The notes under the pieces: model-generated
Told to the model about the DNA's origin: nothing
Database searches by the model: none
The model's input: only the letters and a program-made list of their open reading frames with translations
DNA from: Sediminibacterium sp. Gen4
Lineage (GTDB): Bacteria; Bacteroidota; Bacteroidia; Chitinophagales; Chitinophagaceae
NCBI GenBank assembly: GCA_013391385.1
Contig: JACBFI010000018.1
Location: forward strand, 1 to 64,000
Reading direction: 5' to 3'
Length of the DNA stretch: 64,000 nucleotides
Translations under genes and position numbers: made by a program
Shown: piece after piece, positions 7,879 through 16,546 of the stretch
Layout: each line of letters begins with the position of its first letter
How positions within the stretch are numbered: position 1 is the first letter of the stretch

Positions 7879-8020
7879 GTAAAAATCCGTCTCAATCTTT
7901 TTCGTTCCTAACAAAAAAGGATGTAACATCAACCGTATATCCTCTTATCGGTACCATTGTCTATCTTCTGCAGTAAGTCTTATTACTTTGAATAGATATT
8001 TGTAGCCTATTCAACCTGCT

Positions 8021-10429
8021 ATGAAGAAAAGAGTATTTGTCTTATTAGTATCCATTTGTATTTTGTCGGTCTCACTGTTTGCGCAACAACATCAGATCAT
8101 TGTGAAAGTAGCGGATGAAAAGCAGTTACCTATCGAAGGAGCTGTAGTAGAGTTACTAGAAAAAGGAAAGAGCGTTCGATCTGTGATCAGTAAAAAGAAT
8201 GGAGAAGCCATCTTAGAACAAATCACTGCAGGTAGTTATGAAGTCAAAGCTTCATTTACCGGTTACTTGGAGCAGATACTTCCAAAAGTATTGATGGAGA
8301 ACAAGGATGTGTATCTGGAGATTCAGTTAAAAGTGAGTGTATCTGAATTAACACAGGTAGTGGTTCAATCTTCCAAACCCTTTATTCAAAGAGAACAAGG
8401 CAAACTTATTGTAAATCCTGACGCCTCACCCACTAACAGTGGAACAACCGTTGTTGAATTATTGGAGAAATCGCCGGGTGTTATGATCGATCGTAACAAT
8501 GGTATTAGCCTGCGAAACAAATCCGGTGTATTGGTATTGATTGACGATAAACCCACTTATTTACAAGGTGCTGATTTGATCAATCTATTGAATTCTATGA
8601 ATACTTCGCAGGTAGATAAGATTGAATTGATTACGAATCCCTCTGCGAAATATGATGCGGCAGGTAATTCGGGTATTATCAATATCAAAACAAAAAGAAG
8701 TAAGCAAATCGGTTTCAATGGTAATATCACATTGGCTGCAGCTCTGGGATGGTTTCCAAGAACCAATCCTTCTTTGTTATTGAATTATCGATATAACAAA
8801 TGGAGTCATTATTTTTCTTATGGTTTCAATTATTCCAGAACCAAAACAGATATCTATGCATTAAGAACCTATTTTGATGCAGCAGGTAACCCTACTGCAA
8901 TTTTAGAACAACCCACTGTATTCAATAACAAAGGGTTGAATCATACAGTACGATATGGAACTGAATATGCTGCTACGGATAAACTGAGTTTTGTTTTTTC
9001 TTTCTCCGGTTCATTGATCAATCGAAAAGGTAGAAATACAGCGAAAGCAGATTGGTTAACGCCACAAGGTGTCATTGATTCCTCTGTTTCAACACTGGCC
9101 AATTCCGAAAACAAGTTTACTACAGGAACTATTGGTATTGGCAGTAGACATAAACTTTCTAAAACAACACAGTTAAACATTGATGTGGATGCTGCCAGAT
9201 ACGATCTAAGTAACCAGCAATTGTTTCGAAGTGATAGAGCGGGTAGCATGGGCTATACTGAATCTACGCAAGGTTTCATTCCTTCACTGATCAATATTGT
9301 ATCTGCAACTGCTAATTATTCTGCAAATCTTAGTAAGCAGTCTAAGTTAGAAGCTGGCGTCAAAACTTCGAAGATCGACACAGATAATGATGCGGCTTAT
9401 AGCATGAGTATCAACAACGCACCATGGCAACCCAATTATGGAATGAGCAATCATTTTTTGTATTCAGAAAAGATCCATGCTGCGTATGGAATGCTGGAGC
9501 AGAAATTCAAAAAAATCACTTTACAAGCGGGATTACGTTATGAGTACACTTCTTATGATGCCAATCAGTTAGGGAATGTGGTGGTAAAAGATTCTTCCTT
9601 TAGCCGAAACTATAGCGGATTGTTTCCATCAGGTTTTATTACTTACGAAGCAGACTCGGTGAATACATTTTCCTTATCTATTGGCAGACGCATTGATCGT
9701 CCATCTTTTCAGCGATTGAATCCATTTGTGAACATCATCAACAAGTATACATTGGAAAGAGGAAATCCTTTTTTCAGACCACAGTTCACATGGAATTTTG
9801 AATTGTCGCATCAGTACAAGCAACTGCTACATACTACCGTTTCATATTCCTTGATCAGGGATTATTTCTCACAGTTATTTCTGACTGATCCGGATGGATC
9901 ATTGGTGTACACACAAGGGAATGTAGGACGGATGCACAATTTTACTTTTTCAAGTATGCTCACCACAAAGCCGGCCAGATGGTGGTCGCTCAATACAGAA
10001 GCCATTTATACCTACAAGAAACTGATCGGCTATGTATGGAACAATTATCGCTCTGATATTTCACAGCTGACCATCAATATGAACAACCAGTTTCGCATCA
10101 GTAAGAAAATCACCGGCGAGTTATCAGGAACCTATACAGGCCGCTCACGGAACGATTTGCAAGAGCTGTTGTATCCATTTGGTCAATTAAATGCTGGGCT
10201 ATCTATGCCAGTGATGAAGAATAGTGGCACCCTACGTTGCTCTATCAGAGATATCTTCCGCACTTTTTGGATGGAAGGGATGACAGATTTCCTGAATGCA
10301 GATGAATATTTCATCCTCCGCAGAGACAGCCGTGTATTCACTGTTTCTTTCTCTTATCGTTTCGGTAAAACCGGTAAAGCAGCAAAGCAGAAAACCGCTA
10401 CGGATGAGATGCGAAGAGTGGAACTTTAG
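8021..10429 (+). CDS. Outer-membrane beta-barrel protein (TonB-receptor-like)
   Basis: This protein has 802 residues. It has a signal peptide (about residues 1-21), a carboxypeptidase-regulatory-like domain (24-110) and a plug-like domain with SPGVMIDRNNGISLR and NPSAKYDAAGNSGIINIKTK (about 140-225). The rest is a long beta barrel ending in SFSYRFG. This is the layout of the 'outer membrane beta-barrel family' (OMP_b-brl_3), related to TonB-dependent receptors. It may import an unknown ligand or be a surface protein. The paralog at 33558-36029 shares the layout. No SusD partner is adjacent. Confidence 0.88.
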   Translation: MKKRVFVLLVSICILSVSLFAQQHQIIVKVADEKQLPIEGAVVELLEKGKSVRSVISKKNGEAILEQITAGSYEVKASFTGYLEQILPKVLMENKDVYLEIQLKVSVSELTQVVVQSSKPFIQREQGKLIVNPDASPTNSGTTVVELLEKSPGVMIDRNNGISLRNKSGVLVLIDDKPTYLQGADLINLLNSMNTSQVDKIELITNPSAKYDAAGNSGIINIKTKRSKQIGFNGNITLAAALGWFPRTNPSLLLNYRYNKWSHYFSYGFNYSRTKTDIYALRTYFDAAGNPTAILEQPTVFNNKGLNHTVRYGTEYAATDKLSFVFSFSGSLINRKGRNTAKADWLTPQGVIDSSVSTLANSENKFTTGTIGIGSRHKLSKTTQLNIDVDAARYDLSNQQLFRSDRAGSMGYTESTQGFIPSLINIVSATANYSANLSKQSKLEAGVKTSKIDTDNDAAYSMSINNAPWQPNYGMSNHFLYSEKIHAAYGMLEQKFKKITLQAGLRYEYTSYDANQLGNVVVKDSSFSRNYSGLFPSGFITYEADSVNTFSLSIGRRIDRPSFQRLNPFVNIINKYTLERGNPFFRPQFTWNFELSHQYKQLLHTTVSYSLIRDYFSQLFLTDPDGSLVYTQGNVGRMHNFTFSSMLTTKPARWWSLNTEAIYTYKKLIGYVWNNYRSDISQLTINMNNQFRISKKITGELSGTYTGRSRNDLQELLYPFGQLNAGLSMPVMKNSGTLRCSIRDIFRTFWMEGMTDFLNADEYFILRRDSRVFTVSFSYRFGKTGKAAKQKTATDEMRRVEL

Positions 10430-10432
10430 AAA

Positions 10433-10515
10433 TTAGAAATAAGAAACATAAAATAAGGAATGAGAAAGTGGCGCAGGTTCTCATTCCTTATTTCTCATTT
10501 CATGTTTCTTATTTC
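10433..10515. repeat. Word-repeat palindrome, AAATAAG family
   Basis: The left arm (AAATAAGAAACATAAAATAAG plus GAATGAGAA) pairs with the right arm (TTCTCATTCC, TTATTTCTCA, TTTCATGTTTCTTATTT). It lies between the convergent beta-barrel gene and the small membrane-protein gene, so it may be a shared terminator. Confidence 0.8.
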
Positions 10516-10516
10516 C

Positions 10517-10954
10517 TCACCCCCAAACATCCGGATGCTTAGCAAAATACGGGAGTGCAAAACAGCCGGAGATGCCGGTGATGATTTCAATGCCGAGTGT
10601 GAGTCCGCGGGCACTGGCAGGTAATGCTTCACCTGTAGGCATCATGTTAGGTCCGAGTGGAATAAAGGCGACAATAGTAACCAGACAAATACACAATAAG
10701 GTATACAGTAATGCCCCTTTTTTGAGGTATTCCACCATTGCAGCATATACAATACCTGCGGCAACTAATGTTGGAATCGTGAAATAAATGATTGAGTTGA
10801 TGTTCACCCATTCCGCAAATTCATAACCTGTTACTTTTCTGTAAATCAGATCGAATGCAAGATTGATGACCGTAGTACCAATACCTACAAATAATCCACC
10901 CAAAATGCCACGTGTGGCCATAGAGTACTGGTAAGGGGAAGTTCCTGTTTCCAT
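10517..10954 (-). CDS. Four-helix membrane protein, unknown function
   Basis: This protein has 145 residues. I do not recognise the family. Four hydrophobic segments are visible, at about residues 14-34, 50-70, 80-100 and 120-138. The second contains IYFTIPTLVAAGIVYAAM. There is no enzyme motif. Start was set at the ATG at 10954 (METGTSPYQYS), which begins directly before the first helix; an upstream in-frame ATG adds 13 unlikely residues. It stands alone between a word-repeat palindrome and the MBOAT operon. Confidence 0.6.
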   Translation of the reverse strand: METGTSPYQYSMATRGILGGLFVGIGTTVINLAFDLIYRKVTGYEFAEWVNINSIIYFTIPTLVAAGIVYAAMVEYLKKGALLYTLLCICLVTIVAFIPLGPNMMPTGEALPASARGLTLGIEIITGISGCFALPYFAKHPDVWG

Positions 10955-11048
10955 ATCGATTAGTTTTGTGATTGAATGACGGATGCAAAACACACTTGCG
11001 ATTGGAAAAAGCCTGGCAATGGTAAGACCTGTTATACCTTAAATTTCG

Positions 11049-11089
11049 GAAAAATAAATGAGATATCCAATAGGGGATATCTCATTTAT
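11049..11089 (-). terminator. Intrinsic terminator of the MBOAT/SGNH operon
   Basis: Perfect 15-bp arms at 11054-11068 and 11075-11089 surround a 6-nt loop. A T-rich tract follows on the minus strand. It lies 12 nt past the end of the MBOAT gene. Confidence 0.85.
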
Positions 11090-11100
11090 GCTTGCCTATT

Positions 11101-12555
11101 TTAAAACTGGAAATAAATGAAAGAGCCACTGCTCTCTTGACTCAATATTAATAAGATGAGCATGGCTGACCATACAATGCCTAGCAACCATGCAGGCATT
11201 TTTGCAGCAGCTTGTAGCACACTGGTATTGCGCATACGCCAGTGAAACAATACCATGACGGTAATGACAATGGTTACGACCAATACATCGAGTGAAGTCA
11301 GAACAACGATACTATCTGTAACGCTCGAAAACATCGCGATCAATAAACGCCAAGCAGAGGTGAAATCAGGGGCACGGAAAAAGACCCATGTTACATTTAC
11401 CAGAAAGAAAACCAGCATCGCTTTGAAGAATCCTGTAGGAATATTTTTTTTCCAACCGGATAATGCAGCGGAAGCATCTTCCGGCACTGCATTTTTCTTA
11501 AACCGATCCTGCATCAATTTTTCAATACACAAGTAAAGACCATGTAAAGCACCCCATACCACAAATGTCCAGTTAGCGCCGTGCCATAGTCCTCCCAGTA
11601 ACATGGTGATCATTAAATTGATATAGGTACGAAATACTCCCTTTCTGTTACCGCCGATTGGTATATACAAATAATCACGTAACCAGGCTGATAACGTAAT
11701 ATGCCATCTTCTCCAAAAATCAGAGAATCCGGTGGCTGCATAAGGGTATTTAAAGTTTTCCGGTAATGTAAAGCCCATACAGGCAGCAACACCGATAGCA
11801 CAGGTAGAATATCCTGCAAAGTCAAAAAAGATCTGACCTGAGAAAGCCAATACTCCAAGCCAGGCATCCAATGTATGTAATGATTTTTGAGCACCGAATA
11901 CGGTGTCGGCAGGAGAAGCAAGCATGCCATCTGCAAGTACCACTTTCATGAATAACCCTAAGGATAAAAGAAACAGTCCTTCATAGATCTGCTGGGCGGT
12001 TGCTTTTTTTGGTGATTCAAATTGTGGTGCCAGTTGTGGCGGACGAACAATGGGTCCGGCAACAAGGTGCGGAAAGAAAGTAACAAAGAGAGAAAAATCC
12101 AGCATCGATTTCACCGGTTTACTTTCTTTTTTATACATATCGATGGTATAACAAAGTGTGGTGAATGTATAAAAAGAAATACCTGCCGGAAGAATGATAT
12201 TGGGTTTGGCAGGATGATAATCCATCCCCAATGCATTTACCAATAGTACAAAATTATCTAGAAGAAATCCTCCGTATTTGAAGAAACAAAGCATACCGAG
12301 ATTACCAATCAGACTCACCACCAGTAATAGTTTCTTTTTGGCTTTGTTTTCTTGTGTGTATAAAGCACGGCCTACAAAAAAATCAACAACAGTAGATAGC
12401 CATAACAATAATATAAAAGGCGGATTCCATGCTGCATAAAAAAGATAACTGCCTAACAATAAAATGATCTTTCTGGATTTCCAGGATATGGGAAGATTGT
12501 AGAGCCCCATCATCACCAGAAAGAAAACGATGAATGTATATGAATTGAAAACCAT
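11101..12555 (-). CDS. MBOAT-family O-acyltransferase (AlgI/DltB-like)
   Basis: This integral membrane protein has 484 residues and about 10-12 helices. The MBOAT signature is complete: WRRWHITLSAWLRDYLYIPI (about residue 285), GGNRKG, then LLGGLWHGANWTFVVWGALHG with the catalytic His (about residue 325). Family members pass acyl groups, usually acetyl, across the membrane to exported polysaccharides or teichoic acids. The next gene (12580-13626, same strand, 24 nt gap) encodes an SGNH-like partner, the common two-protein O-acetylation pair. The acceptor is unknown. Confidence 0.92.
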   Translation of the reverse strand: MVFNSYTFIVFFLVMMGLYNLPISWKSRKIILLLGSYLFYAAWNPPFILLLWLSTVVDFFVGRALYTQENKAKKKLLLVVSLIGNLGMLCFFKYGGFLLDNFVLLVNALGMDYHPAKPNIILPAGISFYTFTTLCYTIDMYKKESKPVKSMLDFSLFVTFFPHLVAGPIVRPPQLAPQFESPKKATAQQIYEGLFLLSLGLFMKVVLADGMLASPADTVFGAQKSLHTLDAWLGVLAFSGQIFFDFAGYSTCAIGVAACMGFTLPENFKYPYAATGFSDFWRRWHITLSAWLRDYLYIPIGGNRKGVFRTYINLMITMLLGGLWHGANWTFVVWGALHGLYLCIEKLMQDRFKKNAVPEDASAALSGWKKNIPTGFFKAMLVFFLVNVTWVFFRAPDFTSAWRLLIAMFSSVTDSIVVLTSLDVLVVTIVITVMVLFHWRMRNTSVLQAAAKMPAWLLGIVWSAMLILLILSQESSGSFIYFQF

Positions 12556-12579
12556 AAAGTAGTAGTTGGGTAGGGGTAA

Positions 12580-13626
12580 TTAATTACTTTTTATTTTGTT
12601 GGGAAAGCTCCATCCTTTCTCTGTTTCAAGCACTTTCACCAAACTCTTTGTATAAGTAATGGCATCAGTTGGAGAAAGATGGGAGTCTTCCGGACAAATC
12701 AGTTGTTGCTCAGGATAATCCATGAAGTGAATACCTGGGGCACCTGTCAGGCTGAGTATTCTATTCCAGAAATGTTCTCTTGGAAAAATCTGTTGTTCTA
12801 TCTGGAGGAATACACCACTCGATGGGGTTCTTACAAAAATTACTTTGCCACCTCTTGATGTAATTTTTTGTACATCTTCTTGTATCACCTGAAATAAGGA
12901 GTCGATGGATTGTTGTGTTGGTGGAGGTTGTTTGGCTCCCATCCTACTATAATAAGACCAGATATTTTTTACACTATCCTGAATAGAAATTTCTTTCAAA
13001 AACTTATCTGACATTTTGTTTTGACGATCAAAACTGATCCTTCCAAAATCAATCGGGAACAGTGGTTCTTTTTCCATGCCTGCACGCGTAGGAATATCTA
13101 TTCGTTTTAAAAGCGCTTTGATAGAAAAATAATCACGCTCTAAAAAAACGAACTGTGATTCTAAAGGTTTGTTGACCTGGAAGCTGAACCATTGTGCAGG
13201 GGTAATATTTTTATAGTAATCAAGTCCTTTTTTAGCCAATCGCGAATCCTCCGGATTGGTTGAAAACAAAAGCATCTCAGTCACGTCGATCATTAATTTT
13301 CCCTTGAACGAATGGTCATTGGCAAGATCATCCAGTACTGGCATGGGAGAAGTGCCTTCAAAGGCAAGTTGAATGGCATCTTCGCCGGTTAATGATCTCC
13401 ATGTTTCAATATCTAGGTCATATTTATTCCTGGAAGAACCAATAAATACAGTAGCCCGATCTTGTTCTTTGGTGACCAGCGAACGTTTATGTGTCCATAA
13501 TTCAGGACCATCGTCATAGGAGATACCGATACCGGTTGATCTTAGATAAGTTTCCCAGAAAATAAGAAAGAGAAGAACGATCCCGCATGCCAATAGAAGG
13601 GCATTACGCAAAGGCGTGTGTTTCAT
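12580..13626 (-). CDS. SGNH-like protein, partner of the MBOAT acyltransferase
   Basis: This protein has 348 residues. One N-terminal membrane anchor (ALLLACGIVLLFLIFW, about residues 9-24) puts the rest in the periplasm. An SGNH/GDSL-type core is suggested by VFIGSSRNKYDLD (nucleophile Ser region, about residue 60) and EDSHLSPTDA near the C-terminus (Asp-x-His pair, about residues 315-318). It lies directly upstream of the MBOAT gene in the same operon. In AlgI-AlgX/AlgJ or DltB-DltD type systems the MBOAT protein moves the acetyl group and such a protein transfers it to the polymer; that role is inferred here. Confidence 0.72.
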   Translation of the reverse strand: MKHTPLRNALLLACGIVLLFLIFWETYLRSTGIGISYDDGPELWTHKRSLVTKEQDRATVFIGSSRNKYDLDIETWRSLTGEDAIQLAFEGTSPMPVLDDLANDHSFKGKLMIDVTEMLLFSTNPEDSRLAKKGLDYYKNITPAQWFSFQVNKPLESQFVFLERDYFSIKALLKRIDIPTRAGMEKEPLFPIDFGRISFDRQNKMSDKFLKEISIQDSVKNIWSYYSRMGAKQPPPTQQSIDSLFQVIQEDVQKITSRGGKVIFVRTPSSGVFLQIEQQIFPREHFWNRILSLTGAPGIHFMDYPEQQLICPEDSHLSPTDAITYTKSLVKVLETEKGWSFPNKIKSN

Positions 13627-13791
13627 GCTGCTGTAGGGTTATAGTGAACACCTAGCTTCACAATGAAGCAGATGTTTAAATGCTATTCATTCAACACACG
13701 GCCATGTATTAATAGGACAAAGTAGAGGGAATAATTGATTTCTGCAAGTATTGTAGCAATAATTTTATGGGAAATAGGAATCAACACATCA

Positions 13792-14745
13792 TCAGGATAT
13801 CTGAGCAAGTACAACGCTTTCTACAATTCTTGGAAAGTGTTCATGTTCTAGTTGATGAATCTTTTGTGCCAATGTTTCAGGAGTATCATCAGGAGTGACT
13901 GCACAGCGTGTTTGAAAGATAGCTTCCCCTTCATCAAAATGTTCATTGACATAATGAATGGTAATACCACTTTCCTTGTCACCCGCATTAATCACGGCTT
14001 CATGTACATGCGTGCCATACATGCCTTTACCGCCATATTTAGGCAAAAGGGCTGGATGTATATTGATGATTCGATTCGGATAGGCGTGAATCAGTGCAAT
14101 CGGAACTTTCCATAAGAAACCTGCTAAGACTATGAAATCAATTCCGCTTCGGTGTTTGATCTCATCTACATACGCATTACCCCGAAAGAACTTTTCTTTT
14201 TCAATCATCAATACCGGAATCTGATGTGTTGCAGCAATTTGAACGACCCCGGCACCGGGTTTGTTGCAAACAATCAATGCAACCTGAATAGCAGCATGAT
14301 CTTTTAAATGCTCAATGATCTTAGCAGCATTACTCCCTGCGCCAGAGGCGAAGATCGCTATGCGCTTGAGATTAGATGTCTGATGTCTGATGTCGGATGT
14401 CGGATTTGGTACTGGTTCTTGTCCATGGACTTCCCTTTCACCTTTCACTTCTCCCTTTTCACTTCCTCCCCCTCCTGAGATTCTCCTCCACATCTTCGCC
14501 AGGTAGTTCTTGAAAAAAGGGAATTGTCCCATGGGAATACTGACTGTCAACACACAAAGTGGCCAGATAATGGTGACCAGAATGATGTAAACTATATAAT
14601 AAAGAGGTCCTTTATCCAGTGAAGTGAAGGCCATGAGCTTCTTTCCGGTATAACCACAAAGACTCCCGCCTAGGGCGAAAGTGGTAAAAACAAGGATAAA
14701 ACCGGGCCAGCTGAGCTTCCATTTTTCTTTCAGGCGACGAAACAT
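13792..14745 (-). CDS. purN: Membrane protein (DUF6787-like) fused to PurN formyltransferase
   Basis: This protein has 317 residues. About residues 1-88 are a two-helix membrane domain like small DUF6787 proteins (MFRRLKEKWKLSWPGF...). Residues 89-126 are a Gly/Glu/Pro-rich linker. From about 127 the protein is PurN, which formylates GAR in purine synthesis: FASGAGSNAAKII, NIHPALLPKYGG with catalytic His, and DEGEAIFQ with catalytic Asp. PurN normally starts with Met just before RIAIFASG; here that place reads N-L-K with no start codon, and the next in-frame Met is deep inside the domain. The fusion therefore seems real. The linker is encoded by GTCTGAT- and GTGAAAAG-family words (14374-14464). 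The start is ATG 14745; 22 extra upstream residues are unlikely. Confidence 0.8.
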   Translation of the reverse strand: MFRRLKEKWKLSWPGFILVFTTFALGGSLCGYTGKKLMAFTSLDKGPLYYIVYIILVTIIWPLCVLTVSIPMGQFPFFKNYLAKMWRRISGGGGSEKGEVKGEREVHGQEPVPNPTSDIRHQTSNLKRIAIFASGAGSNAAKIIEHLKDHAAIQVALIVCNKPGAGVVQIAATHQIPVLMIEKEKFFRGNAYVDEIKHRSGIDFIVLAGFLWKVPIALIHAYPNRIINIHPALLPKYGGKGMYGTHVHEAVINAGDKESGITIHYVNEHFDEGEAIFQTRCAVTPDDTPETLAQKIHQLEHEHFPRIVESVVLAQIS

Positions 14746-14797
14746 GTGCCAAAAATGCGATAAAAAGGGGAGGAAACTTTCATGTTTTGTTTTTTTT

Positions 14798-14865
14798 GCC
14801 ACTGAGTGCACAGAAGAACACAGAATATTTTTCTTCTTTCAGTGTTCCTCTGTGTCTTCAGTGGC
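14798..14865. repeat. Word-repeat palindrome, CACAGAAGAACACAG family
   Basis: GCCACTGA (14798-14805) pairs with TCAGTGGC (14858-14865), and the inside CACAGAAGAACAC pairs with AGTGTTCCTCTGTG. It lies between the divergent purN fusion gene and the act operon. A related half-motif (TTCTGTGTCATTCTGTG) sits at about 30849-30865. Confidence 0.75.
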
Positions 14866-14964
14866 ATTTCAAATATTCGCGTCAAAGCATGACATTCATT
14901 TTGTCTCAAATGCATCAATTCGCTGAAACACAAGCCAGATAAGGATAAAAAAAATTCTACAAGG

Positions 14965-14997
14965 TTTGGTTTTTGTCAGCATCCTGTCATATTTTTG
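14965..14997 (+). promoter_or_regulatory. Promoter of the act-cox operon
   Basis: TTTG at 14965-14968, 21 nt of spacer, and TATTTTTG at 14990-14997 match the Bacteroidota -33/-7 consensus TTTG...TAnnTTTG. The -7 element lies 47 nt before the ATG of actA. Confidence 0.7.
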
Positions 14998-15044
14998 CAG
15001 CCGTTCACGGATATTTTTCCACACCAAGAACCACGTTTGTGTAT

Positions 15045-16307
15045 ATGATATCTTTTAGACACATAACCAAGATTTGCCTGCTCAGTGCACTCCTTTTCTT
15101 GGGTTTTTCAACAGTGAATACAGTTTCTGCGCAAGATGGTAAAGCTCTTTTTACTACAAACTGTGCATCTTGTCACCAGGTACATAAACCTTCTACAGGT
15201 CCGGCATTGGCTGGTGTGGAAGATCGCTGGCCGAATAAAGCGAATTTGTATGCCTGGATCAGGAACAGTGCCGCTTTCCTGAAAACAGGTGATAAGTACG
15301 CGAATGACCTGTACAATCAATGGAATAAAACAGCGATGAACCAGTTCCCGAACCTGACGGATGAGGAAATTGGTGCGATCATCACTTATATTAACTCAGT
15401 GCCTGCTCCGGGTGCTGCTGGCGCTACCGGTGGTGCTGCTGATCCAAATGCTGCTGCCGCTGCTGAAAGTGATAATACCTTATTATTTGGTATCCTCACC
15501 CTGATCTTGGCTGTTGTAGCCTTGATCTTGTTGCAAGTGAACGCTAATCTGAAGAAATTGGCCGATGAGCGCGAAGGTCACAGTCCAATTGAGCCTGTTC
15601 CTTTCTGGAGAAACAAGAGCTATATCGCTATGATCACTGTGATTTTGTTCGTAGTGGGTGGCTATCTGACCTCAAAAGGTGCTATGGCCTTGGGTCGTAG
15701 TAAAGATTATCAGCCTGAACAGCCTATTTATTATTCGCATAAAGTACACGCAGGTATCAATCAGATCAACTGTCAGTATTGTCATACCGGCGTATACCAA
15801 GGCAAGCAAGCTACCATTCCTTCTGTGAATGTTTGTATGAACTGTCACATGTCTATCAATGAGTACAATGGTGAGAAAATGTACACAGAAGACGGCGATG
15901 AGATCAATGGTACAGCTGAAATTCAAAAATTATACAAATACGCAGGTTTTGAACCCGGTAAACCCTGGGATCCTTCCAAAGCAAAACCAATCGAGTGGGT
16001 TCGTATCCACAACCTGCCTGACCACGTTTATTTCAACCACTCTCAGCACGTAAAAGCGGGCAAGGTGGAATGTCAGACCTGTCATGGTGAAATCCAGAAA
16101 ATGGGTGAAGTAAAGCAGTTCAGCGATTTGAGTATGGGCTGGTGTATCAACTGTCACCGTGAAACACAAGTTCAGTTCAAAGACAATGGTTTCTATAGCA
16201 TTTATGAAAAATACCATCAGGATCTGAAGAGCGGAAAAATGGATAGCACCAAAGGTGTTACTGTGGAAGCGATTGGTGGTACTGAATGTCAGAAATGTCA
16301 TTATTAA
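15045..16307 (+). CDS. actA: Alternative complex III subunit ActA, multiheme cytochrome c
   Basis: This protein has 420 residues. A signal/anchor segment (about 10-28) is followed by a monoheme cytochrome c domain with CASCH (about 40). An Ala/Gly-rich linker and two membrane helices come next. The pentaheme domain has CQYCH (~243), CMNCH (~264), CQTCH (~343), CINCH (~367) and CQKCH (~415). The total is six CxxCH sites, so an extra monoheme domain is joined to the usual pentaheme ActA. It passes electrons out of the quinol-oxidising complex. The start is ATG 15045; longer versions run into the promoter. It is the first gene of actABCDEF-coxBA. Confidence 0.93.
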   Translation: MISFRHITKICLLSALLFLGFSTVNTVSAQDGKALFTTNCASCHQVHKPSTGPALAGVEDRWPNKANLYAWIRNSAAFLKTGDKYANDLYNQWNKTAMNQFPNLTDEEIGAIITYINSVPAPGAAGATGGAADPNAAAAAESDNTLLFGILTLILAVVALILLQVNANLKKLADEREGHSPIEPVPFWRNKSYIAMITVILFVVGGYLTSKGAMALGRSKDYQPEQPIYYSHKVHAGINQINCQYCHTGVYQGKQATIPSVNVCMNCHMSINEYNGEKMYTEDGDEINGTAEIQKLYKYAGFEPGKPWDPSKAKPIEWVRIHNLPDHVYFNHSQHVKAGKVECQTCHGEIQKMGEVKQFSDLSMGWCINCHRETQVQFKDNGFYSIYEKYHQDLKSGKMDSTKGVTVEAIGGTECQKCHY

Positions 16308-16546
16308 TTTGAAAATTGGTCAATTTGAAAATTTGAAAATGAAAGCGGATTCAGATTTTCAAAACCTTCGGTTTTAAAGATTAATAATGTGTATCAGAAT
16401 AATTAGAAAAAGAAGATTGTAGTTTGAGAATTTTCAAATTTTCAAATTCACAAATTTTCAAATTGATATAGTAACGAAAAGAAATTTGGGGAAGGGGATG
16501 CAATCATTTTCAAATCTTCAAATTTTCAAATTTTCAAATTAACAAG
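16308..16546. repeat. Word-repeat palindromes between actA and actB, TTTCAAA family
   Basis: The 239-nt spacer holds three blocks of the same words: TTTGAAAATTTGAAAATG at about 16322-16340, and complementary TTTTCAAATTTTCAAATT blocks at about 16430-16465 and 16507-16543. Either right-hand block can pair with the left one, so alternative hairpins are possible. A smaller hairpin, AAAACCTTCGGTTTT, lies at about 16361-16375. No gene is seen. Confidence 0.75.

Noticed and set aside
15930-16301. Minus-strand open frame of 123 codons in actA
   Set aside because: It is a shadow of the multiheme coding sequence with no independent signal.
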